From Whalleya microplaca (lineage: Eukaryota > Ascomycota > Sordariomycetes > Xylariales > Xylariaceae), in NCBI GenBank assembly GCA_022497155.1, contig MU385755.1:186001-250000 (forward strand): DNA of 64,000 nucleotides, read 5' to 3'. The position numbers and the translations under genes were made by a program. This document shows, piece after piece, positions 12,328 to 25,300 of this stretch (position 1 is its first letter; each line of letters opens with the position of its first letter). Under the pieces are notes generated by a model, which was not told the origin of the DNA, ran no database searches, and was given only the letters and a program-made list of their open reading frames with translations.

Positions 12328-12390
12328 CTTGCCTGTTAAATCCAGTTTGAAGGTTGAGAACTAGTCTTGCCTGTTAACGCAAGACTAGTT
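12328..12390. repeat. 12-base perfect inverted repeat with overlapping 12-base direct repeat
   Basis: AACTAGTCTTGC (12359-12370) and GCAAGACTAGTT (12379-12390) are exact reverse complements separated by eight bases, enough for a strong hairpin. CTTGCCTGTTAA also occurs twice as a direct repeat (12328-12339 and 12366-12377). The element lies about 130 bases upstream of the zinc-finger gene's first ATG, within its leader or promoter. Confidence 0.8.
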
Positions 12391-15300
12391 GGATCGGATA
12401 GGGTCTTTTATGCCGTTGAGGCTCGATTGCCTTCTAGATTAAAGGCCTATATGATAATGAACTATACTGGATTAAAGGGTATGACAGATGTGATAGGAAG
12501 TAGTTATCTTTATGCTTTGAGATACTGAAGGAAAGGAAACGAAGCAGAATGCCACCAAAAAGGAAAGAATAATAAAAGGAAATAGTAGTCCGCCGACTTA
12601 TAGAGAGCACGAGAGGTCGTTTAGTTTGATGATAGTTGAGATCAACAACCGAGATCTTGGGAACAACCAAGACTAGAATCAGATCTGGGGTGTCAGTTGG
12701 AGTATATAAATCGAAGTGTACTCAGTGATGTACACTGGGGTTTAATAATGGGAACCAATCGACCGGGTATGGCCAGGCAGATCTTGGGATACCACGAGGG
12801 TGCGTAGAGAACCTGGTACCCAGACAGCCAGAGTGAAAACTTTGAGGCTTGGATGTGAGTGGGTAAGTGTGAGAGCCAGGCTGGTCGAGTATGTACTTCT
12901 CATGCTTAGAATTTCATACCAGAAACCCCCACCCTGGACCCTTTGCTAATAAGAGACATGCCTAAGATTGAGCCAGCCAGGTACTTATTTACATTCTATT
13001 CAGGAGGCTTGAGTCCAGTACACCAGGTTGCCACCACACAGACAAATGACAGGGTGTATAGGTATATCTCACACATTGTAGCTCCATGAGACATTTTACA
13101 GTGTATATACAGTTAACCAGATTGGGGGCAGCTGAGGACTAGCAGAAGGCAAACCATGTAAGTGACAAGGCAACAAGCCGAATATCAGCTAACACATCTC
13201 CGAGTTATCACCATTTTAACTGCCTTATAGTTCCGGAAGAGCTGGTAGTCACAGTGTAATGCCTATATGTCCTGTATTTCTAGCATGTCGGAGAAGAATA
13301 TGTAGAAAAGCTTGCTCCATACACAGGAAAAATAAGTTTTTTCTCAACAATCAAGCGGATCTACCGTAACTGATTCTATCTTGGCTCTTCTTTTTCAGAG
13401 GGGTGTGACATCCGTGGAGAGTGAGGGACAAGGGACCTAGGGCAGGGGAAAGATAAACTAACGAGGACTCTTCCCAGGGTCCAGGGTCGGACGTGAATGA
13501 CGAAGGGGGTGAATGAGAAGCGGAATCAAAAAGAACGATGAATGAGATGGGAAACGGTAGATGTGGTCAAGAATTGGGCTTGTGAGACTGGAAACTAGCG
13601 TAGTGGAAGAGGCAAGGACTCCCTTGGTAGCTGGAATTTCCCTGCCCATCGTGACAATCTCGTTAGGATGACACCCTTCGAGCCCAACCTCGCACACAGT
13701 TAACAAGAGCTATTAATACGGTTTTCAGAGTGATGGATACATATTCCTCAATAGTCCACTGTTGAGTAGAAGACGGTATGATAAGCAGCACAATTACTGC
13801 AGTTCTGGTTTCCTTCTATGCATTGTCTCTAACACTCTCTATTAGAGGACCTGTATTGATAAAGCGGCCGCGTCACCCCGCATGTACACATAACAAGTTC
13901 TCTTTAGATAGTCTTTACCATTACCTTGTAAATCAGCTATCAGTGGCTGCACGATAGACTATCGCGACAAACTGATACAGCCACGAGCACCTTAGTTGCC
14001 CTCGTCATCCATGCATTCGCCAACTATATCAACTGTACACCGTTTCGTACGAGAGCCCTGGTATTTGACTGCCAAGTCCGTAAACCTACTAAATTGCGCA
14101 ACTAGACTAGGTGTTAACTACTCGAATATTACTATTATACTTGAATCCCAGCTTAAGAAAGGAAACTGGATAGGTTTGGGTCAGGCCGGAAATGGCCGAC
14201 TATACAAAAGGTGGAGTCAACTATCAAGAGCCTCGAAAAAAACCCCAGCTAGAACGTATAGTCTGTGTGGGAGCGTACGGAGCCAGTAGTCTTGAGAGTG
14301 ATTTTATAACATAGTACTGTGTATGATTTCGGAAATCGAGACGGAAGCGGCAAGATCTTAGGGACATCAAATCAGAATCTTACTAGGAGCTGAAACGTCT
14401 ACTGATTAAGGGTGGCTCTTCCATAGTTACTCCAATCTCGGCAGGGAATCATAGATCCCAGGTGTATCGGGGCGTACTATAAAGCCACATTCTTGGCGTA
14501 CAGCTCCAAGGGTACAAATTTCCAACCATCTGAAGCACAATACAACTAATAAACGTACGTAATTTTATGAACATCGTCAGAGTAAATATTTAAGGATATC
14601 CTCCGCTAGCTTTCGAGAAATATATTTTTACTTCGAAAACTAAGTCGCGACATTATTATAGGAACCCACCAGGTCTATCATGAGTTGTGAAGAGATGATG
14701 GATGTAGAAGAATCAGCCTGACGACGGTATTATGCTTGTCAACCACTGTCCGAGTACCAAACATCACCATGATCAGCTTACATGAAGAGAAACCCTCGCC
14801 CCAGATTTCCCCAGAGGGTAAAAGCAACGCTCCCAATTCACAGACGGACGTGTCAGAAGCAGCATGCCAAGACAGCAGGGGCATTGTATTCCCGATTTCG
14901 TTGGTTAATAAGATCTACTATAGGCTGACTTGGTTGCCAGTAGAGCCTCAAATCCACACAAAGTTGTGGCACGGATTCGTGCTACTACTCTCAGCGAACT
15001 CCTGCACGTTGAACATCAGGCTTTATTGACGAGGAGGCGAGGGTATTAACCTACTAGAGGCATTCAAATTCGTTCGAAATTTAGGACATGGGTAAGCAAG
15101 TATGTCTCATAACCTTAGCCACACCGCCAAACGTCGACTAATTTTACAGCTACTGGTCAGTCAGCTTGAAGGGTACGTGATCATCCTGTCTTTTCAGCTT
15201 CACCATCCTACGCCAATTATTTCTCTTTGCACGCTATATTCTACCTACACATGCATATTGCAGATGCGAATCTGTACGTCTTGGTCTACATGAAGGGTAG

Positions 15301-18300
15301 CCAAGAGCTTTCGATCTCGCAAGTGTCAACTTATTGGAGGCCTCGTGGCGTCGTACTTGGGGATCGTTATCCCGTAGCACTGGTTCAATGCAAGCCACAC
15401 AAACTTTGGCTCGGCGATCAGTCGTGCGCCCTGGATCCCCCGGAGTCGGCACATTTCGAGAACCCTTCTTAATTCCGATAGCCAAGCCACAGCTGAGATT
15501 GCTATCCACCGTCAATGAAATACGTAACCTTCACAATGTCGAGAGAGACGGAGCAGCGGAGTACAAACCTGAGTAGAGTGGCAAGGTAACGCAATACCTG
15601 GCGATAGTAATGAAGATGGCCTGATGCGCTCACATTGGTGGGATGGTATAGCAATCAGGTCTATTCTTCGCTCAATTGAATATTATCAGGCTATTGTGGC
15701 CTAGTACTGTGTAACTTAGAACATAATATTATTACAGGGTCACAGATAAAATGTGAAATGCAAATGTGATATGTCATTCTGAGCAAATCACCAACTATCT
15801 CCGCTTTCGTGGCTCAGCCTCTTCAAACTACAAGCGTCATCAGCCCGTTTGCTTGCTGTTAGAAGCCAATACCACTAATCACCAGACTGGAGGCTGTTGT
15901 ATGCTACATAGTAGATTACTCTGGAACTAATGATGTGCTATTTAAGTAACGTACTCACTACTAGTGGTAGGTTTTGGTCTGTGACAGGGGGTTTTGCCCG
16001 GAGGACGGTTCCGGTACAGATGTGATGCAACATACCCTGATGTAACCAGGACCCCTTGTCCTTGGTGATTCCCAGCTGGATGGTTGATGGGTGATCCCCC
16101 GGTCCAGCCAGCTTGGCCCGACTGCCCGAATAGATTCTGCTTGCGGCTTGCTACGTAAGGGTGCTAAGACGCAATAATTACATACATACTACAAACTGTC
16201 TCCAATCATTACTCTCGAAGGGCGGCTCACGAACTATCCGAAAGCTATTGTATCTTTAATTTCCCAATACTAGGATTTAGTTCACTTACTGTAGACCTTC
16301 ACGGACCTAGGGACTCAAGGCAGGACCTGAGCTTATCTTGTGTGTCGCGCTATTACCTGAAATGCAACGGTTCTCCTACTTCTCATGATGGCGCTTGGAT
16401 GATGGCTTGTATGCATAGCATTACCTCTTCTTTGTACAAGAACAAGCCAACATCATGGCAATCCGTGACTAACGTAGGAATTGCGTGCGTGGGGGTTCAG
16501 GTGTACTAATCGTCGTCACAATGGTCTATTTTTTCTCGGCAGCGATAGGTATTTCCTTCCTGCAGTTCTCTTAGATCTCCATCAGCATGCAGCAAGCAAT
16601 CGATCTCCGTAACGTGCATGACTGGAACAGTGGATATGTGGTGCTTTACTATTTCGATCATGAGAAGCCTCGTTTCGGACGAATTGCAACACTGATGGAT
16701 GGCACTATGGTGGAGAATGCGCATATCGGCTAGTGAAGACTTGCGCGATCGACCCGTGCCGCCGTCAAACTCCGACGACTTGGCTACTACTACTTACGTA
16801 CTTATACTATAGCAGATTAGTTAGTACGGAGTATATTACCTATAGGATGTATTGCCATACCGACGGTATGCGGAGCTGAAACGCACAGACTAGGCGCGTT
16901 TTAAGGCCGACGCTCAGAGCTAACTTAAACCCGACGACAACCAATGCGACGTGATATATTGGCAAACAACTCTCACTTATTAAATCACATGATGTGGATG
17001 GCCTGTCGCTACTCTTGATCAATGCCTGCTCGCCTTGCAATGAGAAGTTCTTAACCAGATCTTATCATGTGTCACAATCCGGGCTGCCAGGGCAGCAGGC
17101 CAGGGGTTCGTCAATTTGCAGCTAGGCATTCAGGCTTGACCCCAAGACTGATCTTTCAATGCTGTCTACATAACAGCTATGGGCTACAAAAAAAATTCCT
17201 GTTGGCCGGAGCCAGCTCCGTGATCGTTCTACTGTTACAAGCATGTAGTCACTATCTCGGCTTTATCTCTCAAGAATCCCAGGTACATGATGTTTCTAGC
17301 TAGAAGCTTAATGCGACAAAGTCATCATCACAACCTGAACCCTGCTCTAATAGCTCACCGTGTTATCCCTCTGGTAATGGCAAACCGCCCGACAGAATAT
17401 TCTATGAAGACCTCACTGCCTGAACTGCCTGACTGCTACCCACCCACACGCATCACCCCTGTTTTCATTGACGATACCCTGGACGCTTATGAGGCTTCTC
17501 CACCACCTCATTAACGCAGCAGGCCTATGACGATGGTAAATCTATGAGACGCAGTCGGATTTACGAACGGCCGAGATCTATCATATATCATCTCTTGGGC
17601 TCCAAGGAAACATCTCTAACCCTGTCAACCGCTGTTCTGCCCAACGCCTTGACCCGACACCACGAGTCTGCCAGGATCTGCGATAGATCCATGGAAACAA
17701 AACTGCAGCTTCCAACTCGCTCGCGCCCCTACTTCGTGTCATATCTCACTTTGTGGTTCGTGTACGACACGCAATCCATGCAGCCATGACCACTGAAGCG
17801 CATTCTGTTGGTATCCGTGATCCACATACATGGTTGGTGAGTAATAGAACCTCATATATTAGTAGGTAGGGATATGGTTGCGGTCACCGCAACAGCAACT
17901 CGTCTCTACTATCTTTGGCACAAAACAATCTCCCGGCTCGCCCCCAGGTCAATGATGTTCAGCCCCTCAGATGCTGTTGGGAGAGAATCTTCAACACACC
18001 GGAGCCGACTCAGCTTCACTGATTGATTTGCCTCATCTTGGCTGCTAGGGAGGAAGGGAGGAAAAAGCCCTCACTCGGAGTTAGCGTGATTCGGACTAAC
18101 CAATTAGAATGAGAACATCAATCCAAATATTCGGATTGCCTCCTCGTCTTTATTGTATTTATTTATTTATTGGTGGGATAATATTATTACGATTTATAAT
18201 AAGTACTGATTGCTGCAGCCAGATGTCGGCCCAGAGGTGGCATTTCAGCTGAACCGTAGATGTGAAAATGTCGGAGCGACGGTGAAGTAAAGCCCCTGAG

Positions 18301-21243
18301 ATCCCAGGCAAGGGGAACCTAGGTCCACAATCGCGCCGCTGTCAGGAACGTCTGCTCAACAATCTACCCAGCGTTACATCTCGACTCTAATCATACTACT
18401 ACTACGTACGTGTACATAGAAAGCGGCATGCGCGACGCCACCGAACAAGATATATGACGACTGTCCAATCGAAGTTGTTGTACAAGACAGTTGACAGCGT
18501 TCCCGAAACATATACCTTGTCTCAACCCCGGAGTCATTTGGTCTGTTGCTTAATGAGCAAAAGTCCCGAGACACCTCCTCACGAAGTATCGGATACTTCC
18601 ACGGCCCCCAAGTACTACAAGGGCCAGGTAATATTAACAAAAGTCACAACCAGCCACTTCAAAAGTGCTAGCTCTTCTCGGCAATTTTGAGTCCAGAGCA
18701 ACACACCGTGACTCAATCGCACCAGAATTAAATTATACGCAACATATACTACCATGATGTCAAATCTCACGACTGCAGAAGCACAACTCAGTGCTGCGAA
18801 ACCTATCGCTGACATGCTAGGAGGGCATGATTTCTTTGCCTCTGGCATCAGAAAGTGAATGTGTTTCCATACGACTGCAGACACCACACCGCAACGCACT
18901 GCAGCACACTGCACCGCACTGTATGGATAGGGTTTTCAGCTCTCCACTTCGTGGAAAGTACATCATGTACCTTGATCCAGTTCCAGACATACATATTTAG
19001 TAGTAGTTGAGTATGGCTGGATGAATGGCTTGGAACGGTTCCGGAATGGCTTTTGCAGTAATGTGGCGTAACGCGATCTCGCAGTGCCGGATCTGATAGA
19101 AGTTTCCATCTGGTGCTTATTTGTATTCTACGCTTTCTCCTTGTTCGCTCGCCCTATCCTCATTCGTACAGGCAAATAGAGTTTCGCGAGGCTTTCCCAA
19201 TGCAATGGATACGGGTTCTGCTGTGCGACCCAACGCCGAGATACTGGCTACGAGCGGCGAGGAATCTATCAGGGCAGAATAGCGTCAGAAAACACCCACA
19301 CAGCTACATCAATACAGCACTTCACAACCTTGCCTTCTAATCAACACAACTACCTTGCATCAAGATTTAAAAATTCAAAAAAATCATTATACGATATTTT
19401 ATTCAAATCAGAGCTAGCTTGTCACTTTTATATAATTTTATAGTGCGATTGTGGGTGTTTGGTTGTATGATTTATTAGATAGGTTCCTAGGTGGCTTGTC
19501 TCCCGAGTGTGCGTTTTTATTGACGCCATTCTGCAGGGGTTCAGATGTTATTCGCATTAGAGTTCCTACAGCCTACGAAACTCATAAGGCGTGTACTATG
19601 TAAAGCAGGAGTGTTGGCCGTGGCCCCGAAGCAAGTCTACACAAGTATATTTCATTCACTAGATGCAGCCTTCAGTGTAACACAAGATCTCTCGCTAAAC
19701 TTGTTTACCACCACATGAGGCGGATCTACCTCCGGTTCATGCAAGGAGAAGGAGACTATATTATTATAGGTACGTACTATATAGATACATAGTGGACCCC
19801 TCGTACTGATATGGCAACCGACCCGAAGTGTGCAGACTGATAGCTCACGAGGGACAAAGGGAGATCAAGTCGCAGCTGAACTGCACTGGCCATGCCTATG
19901 TAGTCTTTGCCTTCTCGAAGTGTGTACACGGAGAGGTTTGTTATTGGCTCCGTCAGTCCTCATCGATCTACATTAGATCATCCCTCCGTTTTTGATTGAC
20001 CAGCAGCAAGTAGGCATGAGTGACACTCGCTCACATCGGATAGTCTCGAATATCCTGTAGGCCAAGTGGATGATCTCAGCAATAGAATACATATTACATA
20101 ACGCAAAGATATCATCCACGATGTGGGGGGGTCTTATGCCTAGTATTCATTGGGCTTTACCAACCTTACAATTCCGCCTGTCTCGGATTGGATCATACCC
20201 CTCAAGATCGAGAACTGCAGACAGGGGGCTTAAGCATCTTGACCAGAACTAGGTGCTAGGGTCTCGATCCTTCACATGGGTACGTGAGTGCATATGTAGT
20301 TACATATCGCGAAAATTAAGAATACGCCATGGTCTAGATATCAAGCGCATGAGAATAGCGTCATAGCAACCTTGCAGATAGTGAGCAACCGTTAGCAAAA
20401 GTTCGTGATGCTACATATATGGGGCATTATCCACGAGCAGAATGCCGTATTTGGTAGGACTACAGTTTTGAAAAGGATTAGGGCTGGAAAAACAGTCTGG
20501 TTTATCATGCCCAAACCGAGTCAGCGTGATAAGCGGTACAGACTCCATCAATCGGGGCCTAGAAACCGTCATATCTGCGTAGAAGCCTGTGTAGAGCCTG
20601 CTAGCTTGTTAAGAAATACTAGTAAGAGACATTTTGCAGGGACACCACATGAAGTTCGTAGTCATATCAAAGAATAAGATTATCCCGACGGTAAGCTTGA
20701 TGCATCGTCTCGAGTTCGTTTCACTTTGGTATCTATCTATGAATGTTGTCTGTCATCGCCTGTTAGTCATGCCATGAACTGCAATAGGCGTTGGTAAACT
20801 TGCCCCCACGCAGTGAGAATTCCTTCTGCAGAAATCAAGAAGGGAGGATGTTCACCGCCAAATCGTGCTCCAGTCTCATTGCGCCTGAACAGCCTCAGCA
20901 AACGATAATTCCATACACAGCCTCCAGACCCCATCCAGGCAGAATGTCGTATTAGGTCCTTTCCATCGCCGCTTGCTAATCATGCCAGACCCAGGGAAAG
21001 AGCGGCTGGAACTTCAGCCTCAACATCTTCCCAAATGCATGTAGAAGCTACAGCATGACACAGCAATGCTTGAAATAAGACCGGTCAATCCTCACCAACC
21101 TCCAAGTCGAGCACGCAACGAAGCTATATTGGTGGCTTATATAGACTTCCAATAGCGCGCTCTAAAATTAGGCGTATTCGCAACAGATACGTAAGTAATT
21201 GTCAGAAAGTTTCTAGGTATATCTAGAAACTCAATATGGAGCT
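12391..21243. other. Long gene-free stretch (about 8.9 kb) upstream of the zinc-finger gene
   Basis: I find no gene I can support here. Open frames are short, scattered on both strands and unlike any family. The sequence is mostly AT-leaning, with local AT-rich patches (18150-18210, 19360-19450) and one GC-richer patch at about 15980-16135 that could be a coding relic. A run of CACTGCA/CGCACTG words lies near 18890-18925. The first kilobase or more is probably the promoter and leader of the zinc-finger gene. The rest could be decayed transposon sequence, noncoding transcripts or extended regulatory DNA; sequence reading alone does not decide. Confidence 0.5.
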
Positions 21244-22358
21244 TCAACGACCATAACCAGGCGTAAATCCAGGTGGAGGAGGTGGCGCGCTGCCGGGAGG
21301 CCCAAATCCAGGAGGTGGCATCGGACCTCGGAATGCACCCGGGTGGAAATCTGCGGGACTTCCATAACCGCCTTGAGATGGAGGTGGGCGCGCTGGTAAG
21401 CCTGATGGCGCTGGAGGTAAGGCATTAGATCTTCCAGCGCCAGGAGGCGCAGGTCCGCCGTTGAGACCAAATGGAGGGGGTCCCCGGTGTGCTCCAGGAG
21501 GAGGTGCAAAGCCAACAGGTCTGGGAGGAGGAACTCCGGCCACCATCGAAGGGTCGAATCCGCCTGTAGCCATAGCTGGAGGTGCGACAGCTGCTGGAAC
21601 TGGAGCAGCTGACGTGGGTGTCTGAAGGAGTGCTGGTGGCATGGGCTGGCTCTCGACTGTGACATTGTGCTTCTTTGCCTGGGCGGCAAGCATTCGTTCT
21701 GCCTCGTCTCCATGCCGTTCGCCTTTGCCGTCTTTCTTGTAGGCATACTGCACGCTGACATCCTTGTTCATGAGGAACTGTCCATTCATGTTGTTGATAG
21801 CATCGTCGCTAGCCTCAAAGCTGCTGTAGCTGACAAAACCATAGCCCTTGCTCAGCCCGTTGTCGTCACGAGCTACCTTGGGTGGGGCGATGAGTGTGCC
21901 GAATCTACCGAAGGTGTCGTAAAGGATCTTCTCATCGACCATGGGATCCAGGTTGCCAATAAAGAGCTCGGCACCGATCTCCAGGGGCTTCTGCTTGTCT
22001 GCAGAGGCCTTGTTAACACGCAGAGCCTTGCCATATAGTCGGATACCGTTCATGATCTTGGCAGCATAGTCGGCATCGACCTCGCCGTTGAACTCGACAA
22101 ATCCAAAGCCTTGGTGTGACTGAGTGACTCGATCTTTGGGAAGATGTACGTTGACTACGGGGCCTGCTTGGACCATCAGCTCCCAGATCAGAGCATCGGT
22201 CGCGCGTTCATCGATGTTGCCCACATAGACGGTGGCCTCCTTGTCTTGCTCCCTGATTCATTCATTCATGGTCAGCAATGTTGTTGTTATGTGAATATAT
22301 CATGTGATCTGTCATGTCCTGGGAGAAGCCATGCTTACCAATGCTTTGCGCCCGACAT
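21244..22358 (-). CDS. HSH49: Splicing factor SF3b subunit 4 (Hsh49/SF3B4)
   Basis: RNA-binding subunit of the U2 snRNP SF3b complex, which contacts pre-mRNA upstream of the branch site. Exons are 22358-22339 (20 bases) and 22252-21244, giving 342 residues. The tiny first exon encodes MSGAKHW and splices in frame to [22 protein letters not shown]1 follows (RNP2 VYVGNID, RNP1 GFGFVEF) and then RRM2 (RNP2 LFIGNLD, RNP1 KGYGFVSY), at roughly residues 14-90 and 100-180. The C-terminal third is Pro/Gly/Ala-rich ([27 protein letters not shown]), as in other SF3B4 proteins. The donor is GTAAGC and the acceptor GAATCAG. A 176-codon frame in another phase is only a shadow of the Pro-rich tail. Identification is very secure. 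Confidence 0.95.
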
Positions 22359-25300
22359 TTTGATCTGATGGTGGTCGTTCTGTTGCTGTGGTAGGCGCAA
22401 GAGCTTATGTGCAGGTTGTTGCGACGGCAGGCAGAATCAAAGCTCTGGGAACCTTTTCTGGAGCTCTAGGTGGGACCGAGCCTAGTCTACATTCAGTCTA
22501 GCTGTCCAGGTTAGATCATGCAGGTGCCGACGGGAAGACCTCGACCCATTCAGATCTGGTTGGCACCGGAGTTTTTCCGTAGATCCTAGCCAGATGATTA
22601 CCTAACCTTACAGTGACGACCTGACCCCCAGTATAATCCGTAGACTGATATGCTAACCTAATCTTATCCGCCTAAATTTTTGACGCCGCTGTCTCTCTAC
22701 AAGTACCTACCGGTTAAACAATTCGAGCCCTGGAGCTGTTCACGCAACTCATCATAAGGTACTTGAGGATTTCGTCGTCGCAAAGTCCCAAATAGTTCCT
22801 CTCGTTACTATATATCCGATTGCCCAGCATGTTTAGCCTCTCCGAAGAATCCAAGGTATGGATACCGAGATTACCATCACCACCGCAGACCCGGGCTTAC
22901 GGACTTGATAGGAGCGCATTGGCAAGATCATTGAGGTCGGAAGAGTTGCCATGCACTAGTACGAATTCCCTATCAGCAATCATTGGGGGTTTGCGACTAA
23001 TGGTATATACACAGCGGCTACCTTCCTCTGATACTCTATCTCGGTATGCCCCAACTAGCGCTTTGATACGACAGCACATTCTAATAGAGTACCCAGGCTA
23101 CACTCGCAGCGACCCGCGACCTTCAGTCATCCGGTATAGAAGCACACTCGTTCTCATTGCAGTCCTCATTAACGCGACTGACACTTTCCTAGGCTTCTAT
23201 CGCCCCTGTCGTAGTTGGCGCAAGGAACTATGATGATACGAACTGTATAATGTACCATTAGGCATGGGTGTAGGCATTGGCGGATCAGCATACGTCTCTA
23301 GGTGTCATGGTAGAGGCAGCAGGGCTGGCGTTCAGCACCAATTCATCATGACCGTTTGGAGGAAGGATGCCTACTCGGAACCGTGTAGCATACAACTAAT
23401 GAAATCTTGATACCACTCCGACCACTCCTTGTTTTGACTGCAATGCGGGTTGCCCATGCACATAAATCCTGTGAGGGGTCGAGCATGGAAATCCTAGCAA
23501 GCTACGTTGGGCTTCACTAGGAAGATCTCGGGCACCAGTATTTAGGTAGAGAAGTTGAAGAGAAGCAACAATTGCGCCTATCTCATGACCAGCGGAGGCC
23601 ATATGAGCGAGATGGTTGACTTTCTAAATGACCAAATTCAGCCCGTATAAGTACTTGATGTGCTTCACTGTGACAAACCCACCCCTTGGGACTTTATTCC
23701 AAGGCGAAGTATCAGTATGTACCACATCGCTCATAAGCTAGCTAGCAAGGCCAAGATCAAGTCGATACTGCATGGGTGCTGTTGTACTCGCTTCTGTTAA
23801 GCAGCAGCTCTCAAGAAATTGCTCTGGTGTAGAAAGTAGTATGGTTAATAATAGTTCCGCCCGACGAAAGTAGGGAACTTGCCCTTAAGCTAGAAGGAAA
23901 ATATGGTATGAACAGTGTTGCCGTTTGGCATTCGTACATCTTGAATAGTATGTTAAGCCAAATTTGCCTTAGGTCGTATGGCCTCTTAGTTGTCCCTTTT
24001 AATAGTCTTGTATGCTTCGTAGTATGAATGAAACACTGGACATCGATGAATAGCATCCCTGAATTGCCTCAAGACTGTAAATGCTGGTATTTAGACTTAT
24101 GTGTGGATTATGCAGAAGCTACAATAGTTGGAAGCAGTGTATACTTTATCAACAGGCCGCAATCGCTCACATCAGCCTCGCATATCCTTTGTTCTACCCT
24201 CTAGAAGTCACTTAGTATCCAGTAATATGTAGTGAATAGCCCAATGGATGGGCTTCATCAGAGAATGTTGTTTCGGATGTTGTCCTAAATCTTGCCAAAA
24301 GGAGTCTGTCCAGCAAATCTCATAGCGGTCAAGGCCTCACGCAAATGCTCCTATACACTACTTCTATTAAGAACCTTGTATAATGAGATGATTAATGCAA
24401 GTACAAAGCAGCTGAGGGACTTTCAACTATCCCAAAAAGTAGTAATATTCCGGTTATAGACACCCTGCCAGTTCCCAGAGATATGGAAAGGGCCCATCCT
24501 GCCGGACTAGATCTGGACCAGTGTTCTCATATGACTTGAGAATATCTTAATATATCTAGATTCAGCATCAAATGACGCAGAATACTAATATACTTCGTTA
24601 TATAGGCTCTACTTAGGAATCTTTAACATAACAGTAATCACAGGGATCCATTCAGATCAGATACCCTGTTGGACTCTTCGTATTTATAGTCATAGAACTA
24701 TCAATTTGGGGAATCAAAACACAAATGAGATATCATATCTACCACCATATATAGGCGTACTTACCATCGATGGATTGTTAAGGGGTCGTAGAAGGACTTG
24801 CATTGGGCTACGAGATACAAAGCTAGTCATGCAGATGAGCATATTTCTCTCTGCCTACATCGGAGGACTATCTGTATCGACGCCTCTGCTTTGAATAGTA
24901 GAGTTGCGGCTCGCTAGGGCCAGGACTGTCTAAGCTGCATCATACCTACGTACGGATCAGGACTTCTTGATCGGGGATACGGAAAGTTCGCTTCACTCGT
25001 CGAAGTCAAGCAATATATATCCATTATGAGTCGCCTGCTGTAGGTAGATATTAGTCGTGGTTGTCATATGAGTAGATTCCACCGCCTGCAAGACTACATT
25101 AGGGGAATCCTCACTTACAGCCGAGAGTCAGGGCTCAAAGCAACTCCTGCAGTATCTCGCTAGGATTATGGGTCTGGGTATGCAAAGAGTTTAGGATTGC
25201 TTACACCTAATACTCATAGGGCTCCTTTGTTGACGACGGGGGACCGCCGCGTAGCGGCTATCCACACAAGCCTCCCTTGGGGCATATAGGCGTGCTAGGC

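Noticed and set aside
21231..21761. 176-codon frame within SF3B4
   Set aside because: Shadow frame of the Pro/Gly-rich tail.
22820..23233. 137-codon plus-strand frame in the gap upstream of SF3B4
   Set aside because: No recognisable family or signal; isolated; cannot be told from chance.
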